Shown here: piece by piece, positions 24,084 to 32,445 of the stretch
Layout: each line of letters starts with the position of its first letter
Numbering within the stretch: the first letter of the stretch is position 1
Source of the DNA: VRUE01 sp036376915
Lineage (GTDB): Bacteria > Actinomycetota > Thermoleophilia > Solirubrobacterales > 70-9
Length of the DNA: 47,722 nt
Reading direction: 5' to 3'
NCBI GenBank assembly: GCA_036376915.1
Contig: DASUZK010000070.1
Span: forward strand, 1-47,722
The notes under the pieces: model-generated
What the model was told of the DNA's origin: nothing
What the model saw: the letters and a program-made list of their open reading frames with translations, nothing else
The model's database searches: none
Translations under genes and position numbers: made by a program

Positions 24084-24734
24084 ATGAGCAGCGGCGTGCG
24101 CGACGCCAAGCGCGTGGTCCTCTGCGACGACCACGAGATCGTGCGCGAGGCGATCAAGGCCCGGATGGCCAACTCGAGCACGGTCGAGATCGTCGGCGAG
24201 GCCGGTGACGGGCGCGACGTCGTCGACGTGGTCAAGGAACTCGAGCCCGACGTCCTCATCATCGATGTCGAGCTGCCCAAGCGCGACGGGATCGAGGCCA
24301 CCAAGGAGGTGCTGAAGGCGCGCCCCCGCACCAAAGTCGTCGTCTTCACCGCCCACGCCCAGCCCGACCTGCTTGCCCTGGCGCTGCGCGCGGGAGCCTC
24401 CGGCTACGTGCTCAAGTCCGCACCGGCGGAGGACATCGCCCGCGCCGTCAAAGCGGTCACCGGCGGCGGCACCTTCCTCGGCGGCGACTTCGCTGGCGGC
24501 AAGCCGTCGGAGGTCGAGAAACTGCTCACGCTCTCGCCCCGCGAGCGCCAGATCCTCGAGCTCCTCGCCGAGGGCCTGCGGGTGAAAGAGATCGCCGAAC
24601 GCCTGGCGCTCAGCCCCGCGACCGTGCACACCCACGTGCGCAACGCGATCGGCAAGCTCGAGGTGGACACGCGCACCGAGGCGGTGGCGCTCGCGGTGAA
24701 GTTCAGCTATCTGGGTGCTGGGGGGAAACCTTGA
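24084..24734 (+). CDS. NarL/LuxR-type response regulator
   Basis: 216 aa. The receiver domain has the acidic pair in VVLCDDHEIVREAI, the phospho-acceptor Asp61 in LIIDVELP and the switch lysine in SGYVLKSA. A LuxR-type HTH follows (LSPRERQILELLAEGLRVKEIAERL then ATVHTHVRNAIGKL). No cognate kinase lies nearby. The gene's last 32 bp overlap the 3' end of convergent msrB. Confidence 0.95.
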   Translation: MSSGVRDAKRVVLCDDHEIVREAIKARMANSSTVEIVGEAGDGRDVVDVVKELEPDVLIIDVELPKRDGIEATKEVLKARPRTKVVVFTAHAQPDLLALALRAGASGYVLKSAPAEDIARAVKAVTGGGTFLGGDFAGGKPSEVEKLLTLSPRERQILELLAEGLRVKEIAERLALSPATVHTHVRNAIGKLEVDTRTEAVALAVKFSYLGAGGKP

Positions 24735-25116
24735 GCTCCAGCGCACAGCCGTTGATGCAGTAGCGCTGGCCGCCCCGCTCGGGCGGGCCGTCGTCGAAGA
24801 CGTGGCCGAGGTGGGCGTCGCAGTGCCTGCAGACGACCTCGGTGCGGCGCATGAAGAGGCTGTTGTCGGGACGCAGCTCGACGTGCTCGAGGTTGGCCGG
24901 CTCGGTGAAGCTGGGCCAGCCGGTGCCGGAGTCGAACTTGGTGTCGGAGGAGAAGAGCTCGGTGCCGCAGCACACGCAGTGGTACATGCCCTCGGCTTTC
25001 TCGTCGACGTAAGGACCGGTGAAGGGGCGCTCGGTGCCGGCTTCGCGGGTTACCTCGTACTGCTCGGGGGTCAGTTGGTCGCGCCATTCCTGGTCGGTTT
25101 TCTTGGTCTTGTCCAT
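24703..25116 (-). CDS. msrB: peptide-methionine (R)-S-oxide reductase
   Basis: 137 aa, start ATG 25116 (MDKTKKTDQEWRDQL). Family signatures are complete: EGMYHCVCCGTELF and VVCRHCDAHLGHVFDDGP give the two CxxC zinc sites, GTGWPSF is the substrate pocket, and RYCINGCAL carries the catalytic Cys. It reduces methionine-R-sulfoxide in oxidised proteins using thioredoxin. It converges on and overlaps the response-regulator gene; upstream lies the large 130-bp palindrome shared with the divergent thioesterase gene. Confidence 0.97.
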   Translation of the reverse strand: MDKTKKTDQEWRDQLTPEQYEVTREAGTERPFTGPYVDEKAEGMYHCVCCGTELFSSDTKFDSGTGWPSFTEPANLEHVELRPDNSLFMRRTEVVCRHCDAHLGHVFDDGPPERGGQRYCINGCALELKVSPQHPDS

Positions 25117-25130
25117 GGAGGTGATGGTAG

Positions 25131-25260
25131 AGGGCGGTGGGGGGCGCCTCTCCAGTCCCCATTGCACCGCCGGAGGCGGTGCAACCTGGAGCCCCCTTCG
25201 GGGGCTGGGGATCACCCTGCGGTGCTGGGGAGGGACTGGAGAGGCGCCCCCCACCGCCCT
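25131..25260. repeat. 130-bp cloverleaf-like palindrome with 29-bp arms
   Basis: The outer arms 25131-25159 and 25232-25260 are perfectly complementary over 29 bp. Inside are further hairpins: TTGCACCGCC-GGA-GGCGGTGCAA (25162-25184), AGCCCCC-TTC-GGGGGCT (25190-25206) and a short CACC/GGTG pair near 25213-25224. The element fills nearly all of the gap between divergent msrB and the thioesterase gene, ending 15 bp before the latter's ATG. It could form a cruciform in DNA or a multi-branched RNA. No coding capacity. Confidence 0.9.
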
Positions 25261-25275
25261 TACGATGCGCCGCGA

Positions 25276-26061
25276 ATGAACGAGGCGTTCTATATCCCGA
25301 ATGGCGAGGGCAGCTTCGTTGCCAGTGAGCTGACGCGGGGGCCGTGGGATCCGGGGGCGCAGCATGCGGGGCCGCCGTCGGCATTGCTCGGGCGTGAGAT
25401 CGAGGAGCTTGTGGGATCCGAGGAGTTTCAGGTTGGGCGGATCGTGATTGAGATCCTCAGGCCGGTTCCTATCGGGGAGGTTCGGGTCGAGTCGCGGGTG
25501 GTGCGGCCGGGGAAGAGGGTGCAGTTGGTCGAGGCGTCGCTTTCCGGTGAGAGTGGGGAGCTGATGCGGGCCACGGCTTGGCTGCTGCGGGTCTCGGAGG
25601 TGGAGATGCCGGCCGAGGCGGTTGCCGCTGACGCGCCGCCGCAGGGGCCCGAGGAAGGTTGGACTCCCGAGTTCTTCGCTACGGGCCAGAGCGTCGGCTA
25701 CCACACGGCTATGGAGTGGAAGTCCGTCTCCGGGACCTTCCTGGAGCCTGGGCCGGCGACGGTCTGGATGCGGATGCAACACCCGCTCGTGGGCGGCGAG
25801 GAGCCGACGCCATTGCAGCGAGCGCTGATCGCGGCCGACGTCGGCAACGGGATCAGCGCCGTGCTCGACTGGCGCTCATACGTCTTCATCAACGTCGACC
25901 TCACCGTCCACTTCGAGCGCATGCCCGAGGGCGAGTGGGTCTGCGTCGACGCCGTCACCCGTCCCCAGCCCAGCGGCATCGGCACCGCCGAGTCGGTCCT
26001 CTCCGACGCCCGCGGCCGCATCGGCCGCGCCGCCCAGTCGCTTCTAATTGCCCAGCGCTGA
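25276..26061 (+). CDS. thioesterase family protein (double hotdog)
   Basis: 261 aa. The N-terminal hotdog (FVASELTRGPWDPGAQHAGPPSALLGREIE, then VGRIVIEILRPVPIG) and C-terminal hotdog (TPLQRALIAADVGNGISAVLDW, then FINVDLTVHFERMPEGEW) match the TesB-like/thioesterase-like superfamily common in actinobacteria and mycobacteria. The likely reaction is hydrolysis of acyl-CoA; chain length is unknown. The ATG at 25276 follows the large palindrome directly. A perfect dispersed palindrome lies 5 bp after its stop, before convergent MFS gene. Confidence 0.9.
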   Translation: MNEAFYIPNGEGSFVASELTRGPWDPGAQHAGPPSALLGREIEELVGSEEFQVGRIVIEILRPVPIGEVRVESRVVRPGKRVQLVEASLSGESGELMRATAWLLRVSEVEMPAEAVAADAPPQGPEEGWTPEFFATGQSVGYHTAMEWKSVSGTFLEPGPATVWMRMQHPLVGGEEPTPLQRALIAADVGNGISAVLDWRSYVFINVDLTVHFERMPEGEWVCVDAVTRPQPSGIGTAESVLSDARGRIGRAAQSLLIAQR

Positions 26062-26065
26062 CCCC

Positions 26066-26112
26066 AGGTGCAACGTTTTACGGTCCTGTGGGCGCCGTAA
26101 AACGTTGCACCT
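26066..26112. repeat. dispersed palindrome family 1, copy 2 (perfect)
   Basis: AGGTGCAACGTTTTACGG (26066-26083) and its exact complement (26095-26112) around an 11-nt loop. It sits between the stop codons of two convergent genes, the natural place for a bidirectional terminator. Same arms as 42874 and, partly, 8836. Confidence 0.9.
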
Positions 26113-26123
26113 CGGCTGGCGGG

Positions 26124-27314
26124 TCAGCGAGTGGCCAGCAGGGCGCGGCTGCGGGGGGCGATCACGAAGGCGATCGTCGCGGCCGCAACCAGGGCGATCG
26201 AGGCCGAGACGAGGAAGGCCCCCTCATAGCTGATGACCGCGGCGATCAGGCCGGCGATGGGCGCGCCGAGGCCGATCCCGGCGTCGAAGAAGGCGGTGAA
26301 GGTGCCGAGCGCAGCGCCGCGCCTGGTCTCGGAGACGCGGCTGACCACGATCAGCGACAGCGAGGGGTAGAGGAGCGAGAAGGCCGCCCCCATTGCGAGG
26401 GCGCCCGCCAGCGCGACCGGGATGCTTTGGGCGAACCCAAGCGTGGCCAGGCCGATGGCCTCGACCGAGGCGGCGACGATGGCGACCCGGGCGGCGCCGA
26501 CCCGGTCGGGCAGGTCGCCGCCGATGAGCCGCGTGAGCACGACCATCGTCGCGAAGGCGCCGAAGACGGCGGCGCCGTGCCCGACGCCCCGTGCGTCGAG
26601 GTGAAGGACGACGAAGGCGGCGATGGTCGCGTAGCCGATCGAGGCGAGGGCGAGGGCGATCCCGGGGCGGATCGCCTCGCGCTCGATCAGCGAGTGGTGC
26701 TCCTCTTCAGGATGTGGAGTGGAGTGGAACGGATCGGGGAGCCTGGTGGCGATCACCGCTCCGAGCAGGGGCACCGCTCCCGCGAAGAGCCAGACAACGG
26801 TATAGCCGGAGGCGTTGAGGAGCAGCTCGCCGACCAGCGGCCCGATGCTGAGCCCGGCCCAGACCGAGAGGCCGTAAAGGCCGATCAAACGCCCCCGTCG
26901 GGAGAGCGGGGCCAGGTCCACGACCCAGGCCGAGCTGGCGGTGAACACCGTCCCCTCGCCGGCGCCGAGCAGGAGTCGCGCCGCGATCAGGCCCGGCACC
27001 CCCAGCGGCAACAGGTACATGAAACCGCCGATGGCAACCAGGATCGAGCCGAGCAGGACGGTGGGCTTGCGGCCGCGATGGTCGGCCAGTCGGCCGGCGA
27101 AGGGGCGCAACAGCAGCCCCGTGATCGCGTAGGAGCCGATCACGATCCCGACCGCGACATTGCCCCCGTCGAGTGGGCCGTGGACGTAGCGGGGCAGTAC
27201 CGGCAGGACGGCGCCGACCGCGACCAGGCCGCAGAAGGTGACGACGAAGACGCCGGCGAAGGCGATCCCCGGGCGGGGGACGAGGGGTCCCGACTCTTCG
27301 GTTGCGATGCTCAT
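26124..27314 (-). CDS. MFS transporter
   Basis: 396 aa with about twelve membrane helices. The MFS loop 2-3 motif is seen as GRLADHRGRKPTVLLGS (about residue 73-89), with its equivalent in the second half GDLPDRVGAARV. A long cytoplasmic loop (HSTPHPEEEHHSLIERE) separates the halves. This is the size and pattern of drug/metabolite:proton antiporters; the substrate is unknown. The ATG overlaps the stop of the upstream HAD phosphatase gene by 4 bp, so they are translated together. Confidence 0.93.
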   Translation of the reverse strand: MSIATEESGPLVPRPGIAFAGVFVVTFCGLVAVGAVLPVLPRYVHGPLDGGNVAVGIVIGSYAITGLLLRPFAGRLADHRGRKPTVLLGSILVAIGGFMYLLPLGVPGLIAARLLLGAGEGTVFTASSAWVVDLAPLSRRGRLIGLYGLSVWAGLSIGPLVGELLLNASGYTVVWLFAGAVPLLGAVIATRLPDPFHSTPHPEEEHHSLIEREAIRPGIALALASIGYATIAAFVVLHLDARGVGHGAAVFGAFATMVVLTRLIGGDLPDRVGAARVAIVAASVEAIGLATLGFAQSIPVALAGALAMGAAFSLLYPSLSLIVVSRVSETRRGAALGTFTAFFDAGIGLGAPIAGLIAAVISYEGAFLVSASIALVAAATIAFVIAPRSRALLATR

Positions 27315-28096
27315 CGCAGCAGTCCCAAGAGGTTGTCGACAACGCGGTCGGGGGGAGGGTCGGCGGCTTCGGCCTGCTCGCGCGAGCTGGCGCCGGTGAG
27401 GACCAGGATCGTCGCCAGCCCGGCGCGCCGGCCGCCCTCTATGTCGGAGGCGATCCGGTCGCCGACCATCGCGACCCGCTCGGCGCCGCCGATCAACGCC
27501 CGCGCCTGCTCGAAGAGGTGGCGCTCGGGCTTGCCGCCGATCTCGGCGGGGGTTCCCGAGGCGGTCTCCACCGCGGCCAGCACCGCGCCGGTGCCGGGCC
27601 ATGGGCCGCCGGGCATCGGCAGAGTGGGGTCGCGGCTGGTCGCGAACAGGGCGGCGCCGTGCTGCAGCGCCAGCGTCGCGGTCAGCAGCTCCTCGTAGTC
27701 GAACTCGCGGTGGCCGGAGACGAGCACGACGCCGGCCTCGCGACCGGCCTCGCCGTCGAGAAGCTCCAGGCCGGCCTCGGTTGCGGCCTCCTTGAGCCCG
27801 GGGGCGCCGATCACGAAGGCTCCCGCGCCGGTCCCCACTCGTTTCACCGCCAGCCGCGCCGTCGAGACCCCGGCGGTGACGACACGACCGTCTCCCACCG
27901 GGATGCCCGCCCCCCGTAGGCGGTCGGCGTAGGTGGCGGGCGGCCGCCCCGGGTTGTTGGTGACGAAGACGACCTCCTTGCCTGCCTCGATCAGCGCCCG
28001 CAGGGCCTCCGCCGCGCCGGGCACCGGCTCGCGGCCGATCCAGACGACCCCGTCGAGGTCGACTAGGAACCCGTCGAAGTCATCTGCCAGTGCCAC
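27311..28096 (-). CDS. HAD-IIA family hydrolase (NagD/PGP-like)
   Basis: 261 aa from GTG 28096 (ADDFDGFLVDLDGVVW). HAD motif I is LVDLDG (nucleophile Asp and acid/base Asp), motif II lies in VVFVTNNPGRPP, the C2-type cap follows, and motifs III/IV are GKPERHLF and VGDRIASDIEGG. This group includes phosphoglycolate, p-nitrophenyl and nucleotide phosphatases. The 4-bp ATGA overlap with the MFS gene indicates an operon; the phosphatase could process the exported compound, but this is inference. Confidence 0.93.
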   Translation of the reverse strand: MALADDFDGFLVDLDGVVWIGREPVPGAAEALRALIEAGKEVVFVTNNPGRPPATYADRLRGAGIPVGDGRVVTAGVSTARLAVKRVGTGAGAFVIGAPGLKEAATEAGLELLDGEAGREAGVVLVSGHREFDYEELLTATLALQHGAALFATSRDPTLPMPGGPWPGTGAVLAAVETASGTPAEIGGKPERHLFEQARALIGGAERVAMVGDRIASDIEGGRRAGLATILVLTGASSREQAEAADPPPDRVVDNLLGLLR

Positions 28097-28186
28097 GCAG
28101 GGCAGGCTATCTGGGCATGTTGAGAATCGATTTGTTTCGCCAAGCACACCGTCTTCCCGCCCTCCTGTCTCGATACGGTGCGCGCC

Positions 28187-28921
28187 ATGGAGAACTCGAA
28201 CGGGCAGGTGGTGCAGGCCAGCGGCGTATCCCGCCGCTACGGCGAAGGCGAGGCGGCGGTCGACGCGCTCCTCGACGTCAGCACGGCATTCGACCGCGGT
28301 CGCTTCACCGCGATCATGGGTCCCTCGGGCTCGGGCAAGTCGACCCTGATGCACATCCTCGCCGGGCTCGACAAGCCGACGGCGGGCACCGTCGTCCTCG
28401 ACGGGCAGGAGATCACCAGCCTCGACGACACCGAGCTGACCAAGCTTCGCCGCGACAAGCTCGGCTTCGTCTTCCAGTTCTTCAACCTGCTGCCGGTCCT
28501 GACCGCCGAGGAGAACCTGGTGCTGCCGCTCTCGATAGCCGGGCGCAAGCCCGACCAGGCCTGGCTCGACCAGCTGGTCGACACCGTCGGCCTCGGCGAC
28601 CGCCGCACCCACCGGCCCTCCGAGCTCTCCGGCGGCCAGCAGCAGCGCGTCGCCGTCGCCCGGGCCCTGATCTCCAAGCCGACCGTCGTCTTCGCCGACG
28701 AGCCGACCGGAAACCTCGACTCGAAGGCGAGCGCCGACGTCCTCCGCCTGCTGCGTCAGGCGGTTGACGAGTTCGACCAGACGGTGATCATGGTTACCCA
28801 CGACCCGGCTGCCGCCGCCCACGCCGACCGTCTGATCACCCTTCGCGACGGCAGAATCGTCCACGACGCGGCCCCCGGCTCCACCGACGAGGTGATCGAG
28901 CTGATGAAGACGATCGACTAG
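28187..28921 (+). CDS. ABC transporter ATP-binding protein (MacB/LolD type)
   Basis: About 244 aa from ATG 28187 (an in-frame GTG at 28178 adds three residues). Walker A GPSGSGKST (45-53 region), Q-loop in FVFQFFNLLPVLTAEENL, signature LSGGQQQR, Walker B VVFADEPTGNLDS and H-loop VTHD are all intact. The subgroup is the ATPase of MacB/LolCDE/FtsEX-type systems. The permease gene starts with TTG immediately after its stop, so both form one transporter. Confidence 0.96.
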   Translation: MENSNGQVVQASGVSRRYGEGEAAVDALLDVSTAFDRGRFTAIMGPSGSGKSTLMHILAGLDKPTAGTVVLDGQEITSLDDTELTKLRRDKLGFVFQFFNLLPVLTAEENLVLPLSIAGRKPDQAWLDQLVDTVGLGDRRTHRPSELSGGQQQRVAVARALISKPTVVFADEPTGNLDSKASADVLRLLRQAVDEFDQTVIMVTHDPAAAAHADRLITLRDGRIVHDAAPGSTDEVIELMKTID

Positions 28922-31474
28922 TTGGCCGGCCTCGCCCTCAAGAGCCTCTGGGCGCGGCGCATCCGCGCCCTGACGACGATCCTGGCGGTGGTGATAGGCG
29001 TCGCCTTCGTCGCCGGCACCTACATCCTCACCGACACCACCTTCGCCGCCTTCGACGAAATCTTCGAAGACTCGCTGGCGAAGACCGATGTCGTGATCAC
29101 GGCGAAGGAGGAGGTGCGGCAGGAAACCGGTGAGGTGCCGAGCTTCGGGGCCGAGGTCCTGCCGAAGGTGAAGCGGGTGCCGGGAGTACGGGTGGCGGTC
29201 GGGCAAATCTTCACCGAGGGCGCCTTCTTCGATGCCGAGAACGATCAGATCGGGGCCCAGTTCGCCCCCCAGTTCATCACCTCGGACCTGCCGGAGAGCC
29301 TCGAAACCCAGACCTACGTAGAGGGCCGTCCGCCCCGTGACGCGAGCGAGGTCGCGCTGGACCAGAGCGCCGCCGAAGAGGACGGCCTCGGCCTCGGCGA
29401 CGCGCTCAAGCTGGCCTCGGTCGAACGCGTCGCCGCCTACCGGATCGTCGGCCTGACCAAGCTCGGTGCCGCTTCTTGGGGCGGCGCCAGCATCGCCGGG
29501 CTGATCCTGCCCGAGGCACAGCGGATCACCGGCAAGCGCGGCGAATTCGACCAGATCCTGATCGCCGCCGAGGAGGGGGTCTCCGAAGCGACGCTGAGAC
29601 AGCGCGTGCAGCGCGCGGCGGCCGACCCCTCGCTGCTGGTTGAGACTGCCTCCGAAAACGCCGAACGCAACTCCGACCAGATTCGCGACGACCTCGGCTT
29701 CCTGCGCATCGCCCTGCTCGTCTTCGCCTTCGTCGCCCTCCTGGTCGGTGCCTTCCTCATCTTCAACACCTTCTCGATCACGGTCGCCCAGCGGATCAGG
29801 GAGTTCGGCATGCTGCGCACGCTGGGGGCGGGGCGGGGGCAGATCCTCGGCTCGGTCGTGGTCGAGGCGCTGGCGATCGGCGTGCTGGGCGCCCTGGTCG
29901 GTCTCCTTGCCGGCTACGGCATCGCCGTCGGGCTCAACGCGCTCTTCGTCGCGATCGGCATCGACCTGCCGACCACGGCGCTGGTGACCAAGGACCGGAC
30001 GATCGTCGTCTCGCTGCTGATCGGCATCGGCGTCACCCTGCTCTCCTCCCTCGTTCCCGCCCTGCGCGCGACCCGGGTGCCGCCGATCGCCGCCCTGCTG
30101 GCGCTGGAGCTGCCCCAGAGCCGCCGTCGCGGCGTCGTCGTCGCGGCGCTCGCCGTGCTGCTCGGGCTGGCCGGGTTGGCGATGGTCCTCGCCGGCCTCT
30201 TCGGCGGCGCCGACGGTGGCGGCGCCGCCGGGCTGATCGGTGGCGGCGCGGTCGCTGTGCTGTTCGGCGTCTCGCTCTTCAGCCCCCGACTCGTGCGCCC
30301 ACTCGCCTCTTTCGCCGGGCGTCCATTGGAACTGCTGCGACGCCTCACTGGCCGCCTCGCCCGCGAGAACACGCAGCGCAACCCCGCCCGCACCGCGGTC
30401 ACCGCGGCGGCGCTGATGATCGGCCTCGCCGTGGTCGCCTTCGTCACCGTCTTCGCCGCCGGGATCAAGAGCTCGATCTCCACCGCGGTCGACGAAAGCT
30501 TCCAGGGTGAGCTGGTGCTGCAGAACTCCGACGGCTTCTCGCCGATCTCTCCGCGAGCGGCCGGCGCGGCGCGCCAGGTGCCCGGCGTCGGGCTGGTCTC
30601 GACGCTGCGCGCCACCCAGGCGAAGCTGGTCGACAGTGGCGGCAGGGAGCGGGTCTCGGCGCTCGACCGTGACGCCAACGCGGTGATTCGAATCGAGTGG
30701 ACCGAGGGCGGGCCACAGGCCCTGCGCACGCTCGCCGACGACGAGGTGGTGGTCGACAAGTCGCTCGCCTCCGGCAGCGATCTCGAGCTCGGGGACCGCG
30801 TCCGCTTCCTCACCCAGATCGGCGCGCGGCCCGAGCTCACGGTCGTGGGCGAGTACGAAGACAAGGCGGAACTGCTCGGCGGCGCGATCGTCACCCAGCG
30901 GCTGATGGCCACCGCCTTCGACCAGCGCGACGATGCGATCGATTTCGTCAAGCTCTCTCCGGGGGCGAACGCGGAGAAGGTCCAGGCGGCCCTGGTCAAG
31001 GCGATGGACCGCGAGTTCCCCGTGGTCGAGGTGCGCAACCAGCAGGAACTGAAGGAAAACCAGGAAGAGCAGATCAACCAGCTGCTCGGCCTGATCTACG
31101 CCCTGCTGGCGCTCGCCGTGATCGTTTCCCTGTTCGGGATCGCCAACACGCTGGCGCTCTCGATCCACGAGCGGACGCGGGAGCTGGGGATGCTGCGGGC
31201 GATCGGGATGTCACGCCGCCAGGTCCGGACGATGATCCGCTACGAGGCCGTGATCACCGCTCTGATCGGGGCCCTGCTGGGGATGGTGATCGGGGTGATC
31301 TTCGCGGCCCTGATCGCCCAGCCGCTGAAGGACGAAGGCTTCGCTCTCTCCTATCCGGTCGGCCAGCTGCTCGGCATGCTGGTCTTCGCCGCCTTCGCCG
31401 GGGTGGTCGCCGCGATTCCGCCCGCCCGGCGCGCCTCCCGCCTCGACACGCTCGAAGCCCTGCAGTACGAGTAG
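28922..31474 (+). CDS. ABC transporter permease, FtsX/MacB family (two FtsX domains)
   Basis: 850 aa, TTG start directly abutting the ATPase stop. Layout: helix 1 (about 14-34), a large extracytoplasmic region (35-250), three helices (about 258-380) forming the first FtsX domain, two more helices near 395-450, a second N-terminal-type helix (about 495-515), a second extracytoplasmic region, and three final helices. Motifs NTFSITVAQRIREFGMLRTLG and NTLALSIHERTRELGMLRAIG mark the two FtsX domains. This is the duplicated actinobacterial permease fold; cargo may be a lipoprotein, peptide or drug. Confidence 0.95.
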   Translation: MAGLALKSLWARRIRALTTILAVVIGVAFVAGTYILTDTTFAAFDEIFEDSLAKTDVVITAKEEVRQETGEVPSFGAEVLPKVKRVPGVRVAVGQIFTEGAFFDAENDQIGAQFAPQFITSDLPESLETQTYVEGRPPRDASEVALDQSAAEEDGLGLGDALKLASVERVAAYRIVGLTKLGAASWGGASIAGLILPEAQRITGKRGEFDQILIAAEEGVSEATLRQRVQRAAADPSLLVETASENAERNSDQIRDDLGFLRIALLVFAFVALLVGAFLIFNTFSITVAQRIREFGMLRTLGAGRGQILGSVVVEALAIGVLGALVGLLAGYGIAVGLNALFVAIGIDLPTTALVTKDRTIVVSLLIGIGVTLLSSLVPALRATRVPPIAALLALELPQSRRRGVVVAALAVLLGLAGLAMVLAGLFGGADGGGAAGLIGGGAVAVLFGVSLFSPRLVRPLASFAGRPLELLRRLTGRLARENTQRNPARTAVTAAALMIGLAVVAFVTVFAAGIKSSISTAVDESFQGELVLQNSDGFSPISPRAAGAARQVPGVGLVSTLRATQAKLVDSGGRERVSALDRDANAVIRIEWTEGGPQALRTLADDEVVVDKSLASGSDLELGDRVRFLTQIGARPELTVVGEYEDKAELLGGAIVTQRLMATAFDQRDDAIDFVKLSPGANAEKVQAALVKAMDREFPVVEVRNQQELKENQEEQINQLLGLIYALLALAVIVSLFGIANTLALSIHERTRELGMLRAIGMSRRQVRTMIRYEAVITALIGALLGMVIGVIFAALIAQPLKDEGFALSYPVGQLLGMLVFAAFAGVVAAIPPARRASRLDTLEALQYE

Positions 31475-31475
31475 C

Positions 31476-31766
31476 TCAGCCGCGTCTGAGCAACCGCTTG
31501 ACGGCCCCCATCAGCTCATCCGTGCGTTCTCGCTGCTCTCCGGCGGCAGCATTCACCACGCAGTGGGCGGCATGGTCGGAGAGCAGCTCCAGGGCGACCT
31601 TGTCGAGCGCCGCCTGGATCGCCGTCACCTGGGTGACGACGTCGATGCAGTAGCGGTTCTCCTCGACCATGCGCTCGACGCCGCGCACCTGGCCCTCGAT
31701 CCGGCGCAGCCGCTTCAGCACCGCATCGCGGTCCTTGGTGTAGCCGTGGGTCGTCGGGGCGGTCAC
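31476..31766 (-). CDS. csoR: CsoR family copper-sensing repressor
   Basis: 96 aa, four-helix CsoR/RcnR fold. The ligands C40, H65 and C69 have exactly the spacing of the copper(I) site of M. tuberculosis CsoR (C36, H61, C65). RRIEGQVRGVERMVEENRYC is the family hallmark. The ATG overlaps the stop of the DUF4396 gene upstream (ATGA), so it is the second gene of that operon, and a classic CsoR operator lies before the operon, giving autoregulation by Cu(I). Confidence 0.95.
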   Translation of the reverse strand: MTAPTTHGYTKDRDAVLKRLRRIEGQVRGVERMVEENRYCIDVVTQVTAIQAALDKVALELLSDHAAHCVVNAAAGEQRERTDELMGAVKRLLRRG

Positions 31767-32350
31767 GAGAGCAGCTCCGCAATCAGCACGGCGCTGCCGA
31801 AGACGCCCGCCGCGGCGGCCACGTAGGCGACGAGCTTGACCGGGGGCCCACCGTGGATCCCGGTTTCGTGCACCGCGACGTGCCCCTTGCCGCGGGCTAT
31901 CAGCCAGCGGTTTACGGGCATCGCCACGGCTCCGGCGACGACCAGGGCAAAGGAGAGGCTGCCCCAGAAGAGCAGATCGCCGAGACCCGCCTCCATCGCT
32001 CCGGGGATCGTGAGGACGATGACGTTGTCGACGATCTCCATCGTCGCGATGCTGAGCGTGTCGGAAGCGAGGGCGATCGGGATCACCGCCGAGAGCGCCA
32101 TGCCGGCGCGCAGCAGGGGGATGCTGGTCAGGGTGTAGCCGAAGAGGAAGGCGAGGGCGACGGCGAGGGCGATCGTGCCCAAGTCAGAGAAGCCGGCCGC
32201 GGTGCCGATCGCGAGCCCGGTCACCTCCCCGATCGCACACCCGGTCAGGCAGTGGAGGGTGGCGCTGATCGCGACGGCGGTGAGGGCCGCCCCCTCCGTC
32301 GGCATCTCGTGGTGGTGGGCATGGTCATGGGAATGCGCATGAGCGTCCAT
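31763..32350 (-). CDS. DUF4396 membrane protein with His-rich N-terminus
   Basis: 195 aa. The histidine-rich start MDAHAHSHDHAHHHEMP could bind metal. The hallmark ATLHCLTGCAIGEVTGLAIG of DUF4396 proteins follows, with CxxxC (HCLTGC), and about five membrane helices to residue 194. No transport activity is proven for the family, but the His-rich leader, the cysteine pair and coexpression with csoR suggest copper handling or export. It is the first gene of the operon, directly downstream of the operator at 32366-32382. Confidence 0.9.
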   Translation of the reverse strand: MDAHAHSHDHAHHHEMPTEGAALTAVAISATLHCLTGCAIGEVTGLAIGTAAGFSDLGTIALAVALAFLFGYTLTSIPLLRAGMALSAVIPIALASDTLSIATMEIVDNVIVLTIPGAMEAGLGDLLFWGSLSFALVVAGAVAMPVNRWLIARGKGHVAVHETGIHGGPPVKLVAYVAAAAGVFGSAVLIAELLS

Positions 32351-32365
32351 GCCGCCCAGTATTAC

Positions 32366-32382
32366 ATACCCCCTGGGGGTAT
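32366..32382 (-). promoter_or_regulatory. CsoR operator
   Basis: ATACCCCCTGGGGGTAT is a perfect palindrome around a central T, the G-tract type operator (TACCCC..GGGGTA) bound by CsoR-family proteins. It ends 16 bp before the DUF4396 ATG. On the minus strand a -10-like TAATAC follows it, so repressor binding would block the promoter. Confidence 0.9.
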
Positions 32383-32391
32383 CTCAGAACG

Positions 32392-32438
32392 TTCCGGTGC
32401 GCTTTTCCCCCGCCATAGGGGGATAAGGCGCACCGGAA
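32392..32438. repeat. dispersed palindrome family 2, copy A
   Basis: Arms TTCCGGTGCGC and GCGCACCGGAA enclose an inner CTTTTCCCCC/GGGGGATAAG pairing. It starts 8 bp downstream of the HSL-type esterase stop (minus strand) and 9 bp from the CsoR operator. A related copy sits at 46231-46277 after topA. It could serve as terminator between the two minus-strand units. Confidence 0.85.
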
Positions 32439-32445
32439 AGGTGAG

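Noticed and set aside
27311..31168. Very long minus-strand frame of 1285 codons continuing through the ABC transporter region
   Set aside because: Only the part up to 28096 matches a protein family (HAD-IIA). The rest is antisense to the ABC ATPase and permease and is low-complexity Arg/Asp/Glu/Gly-rich.
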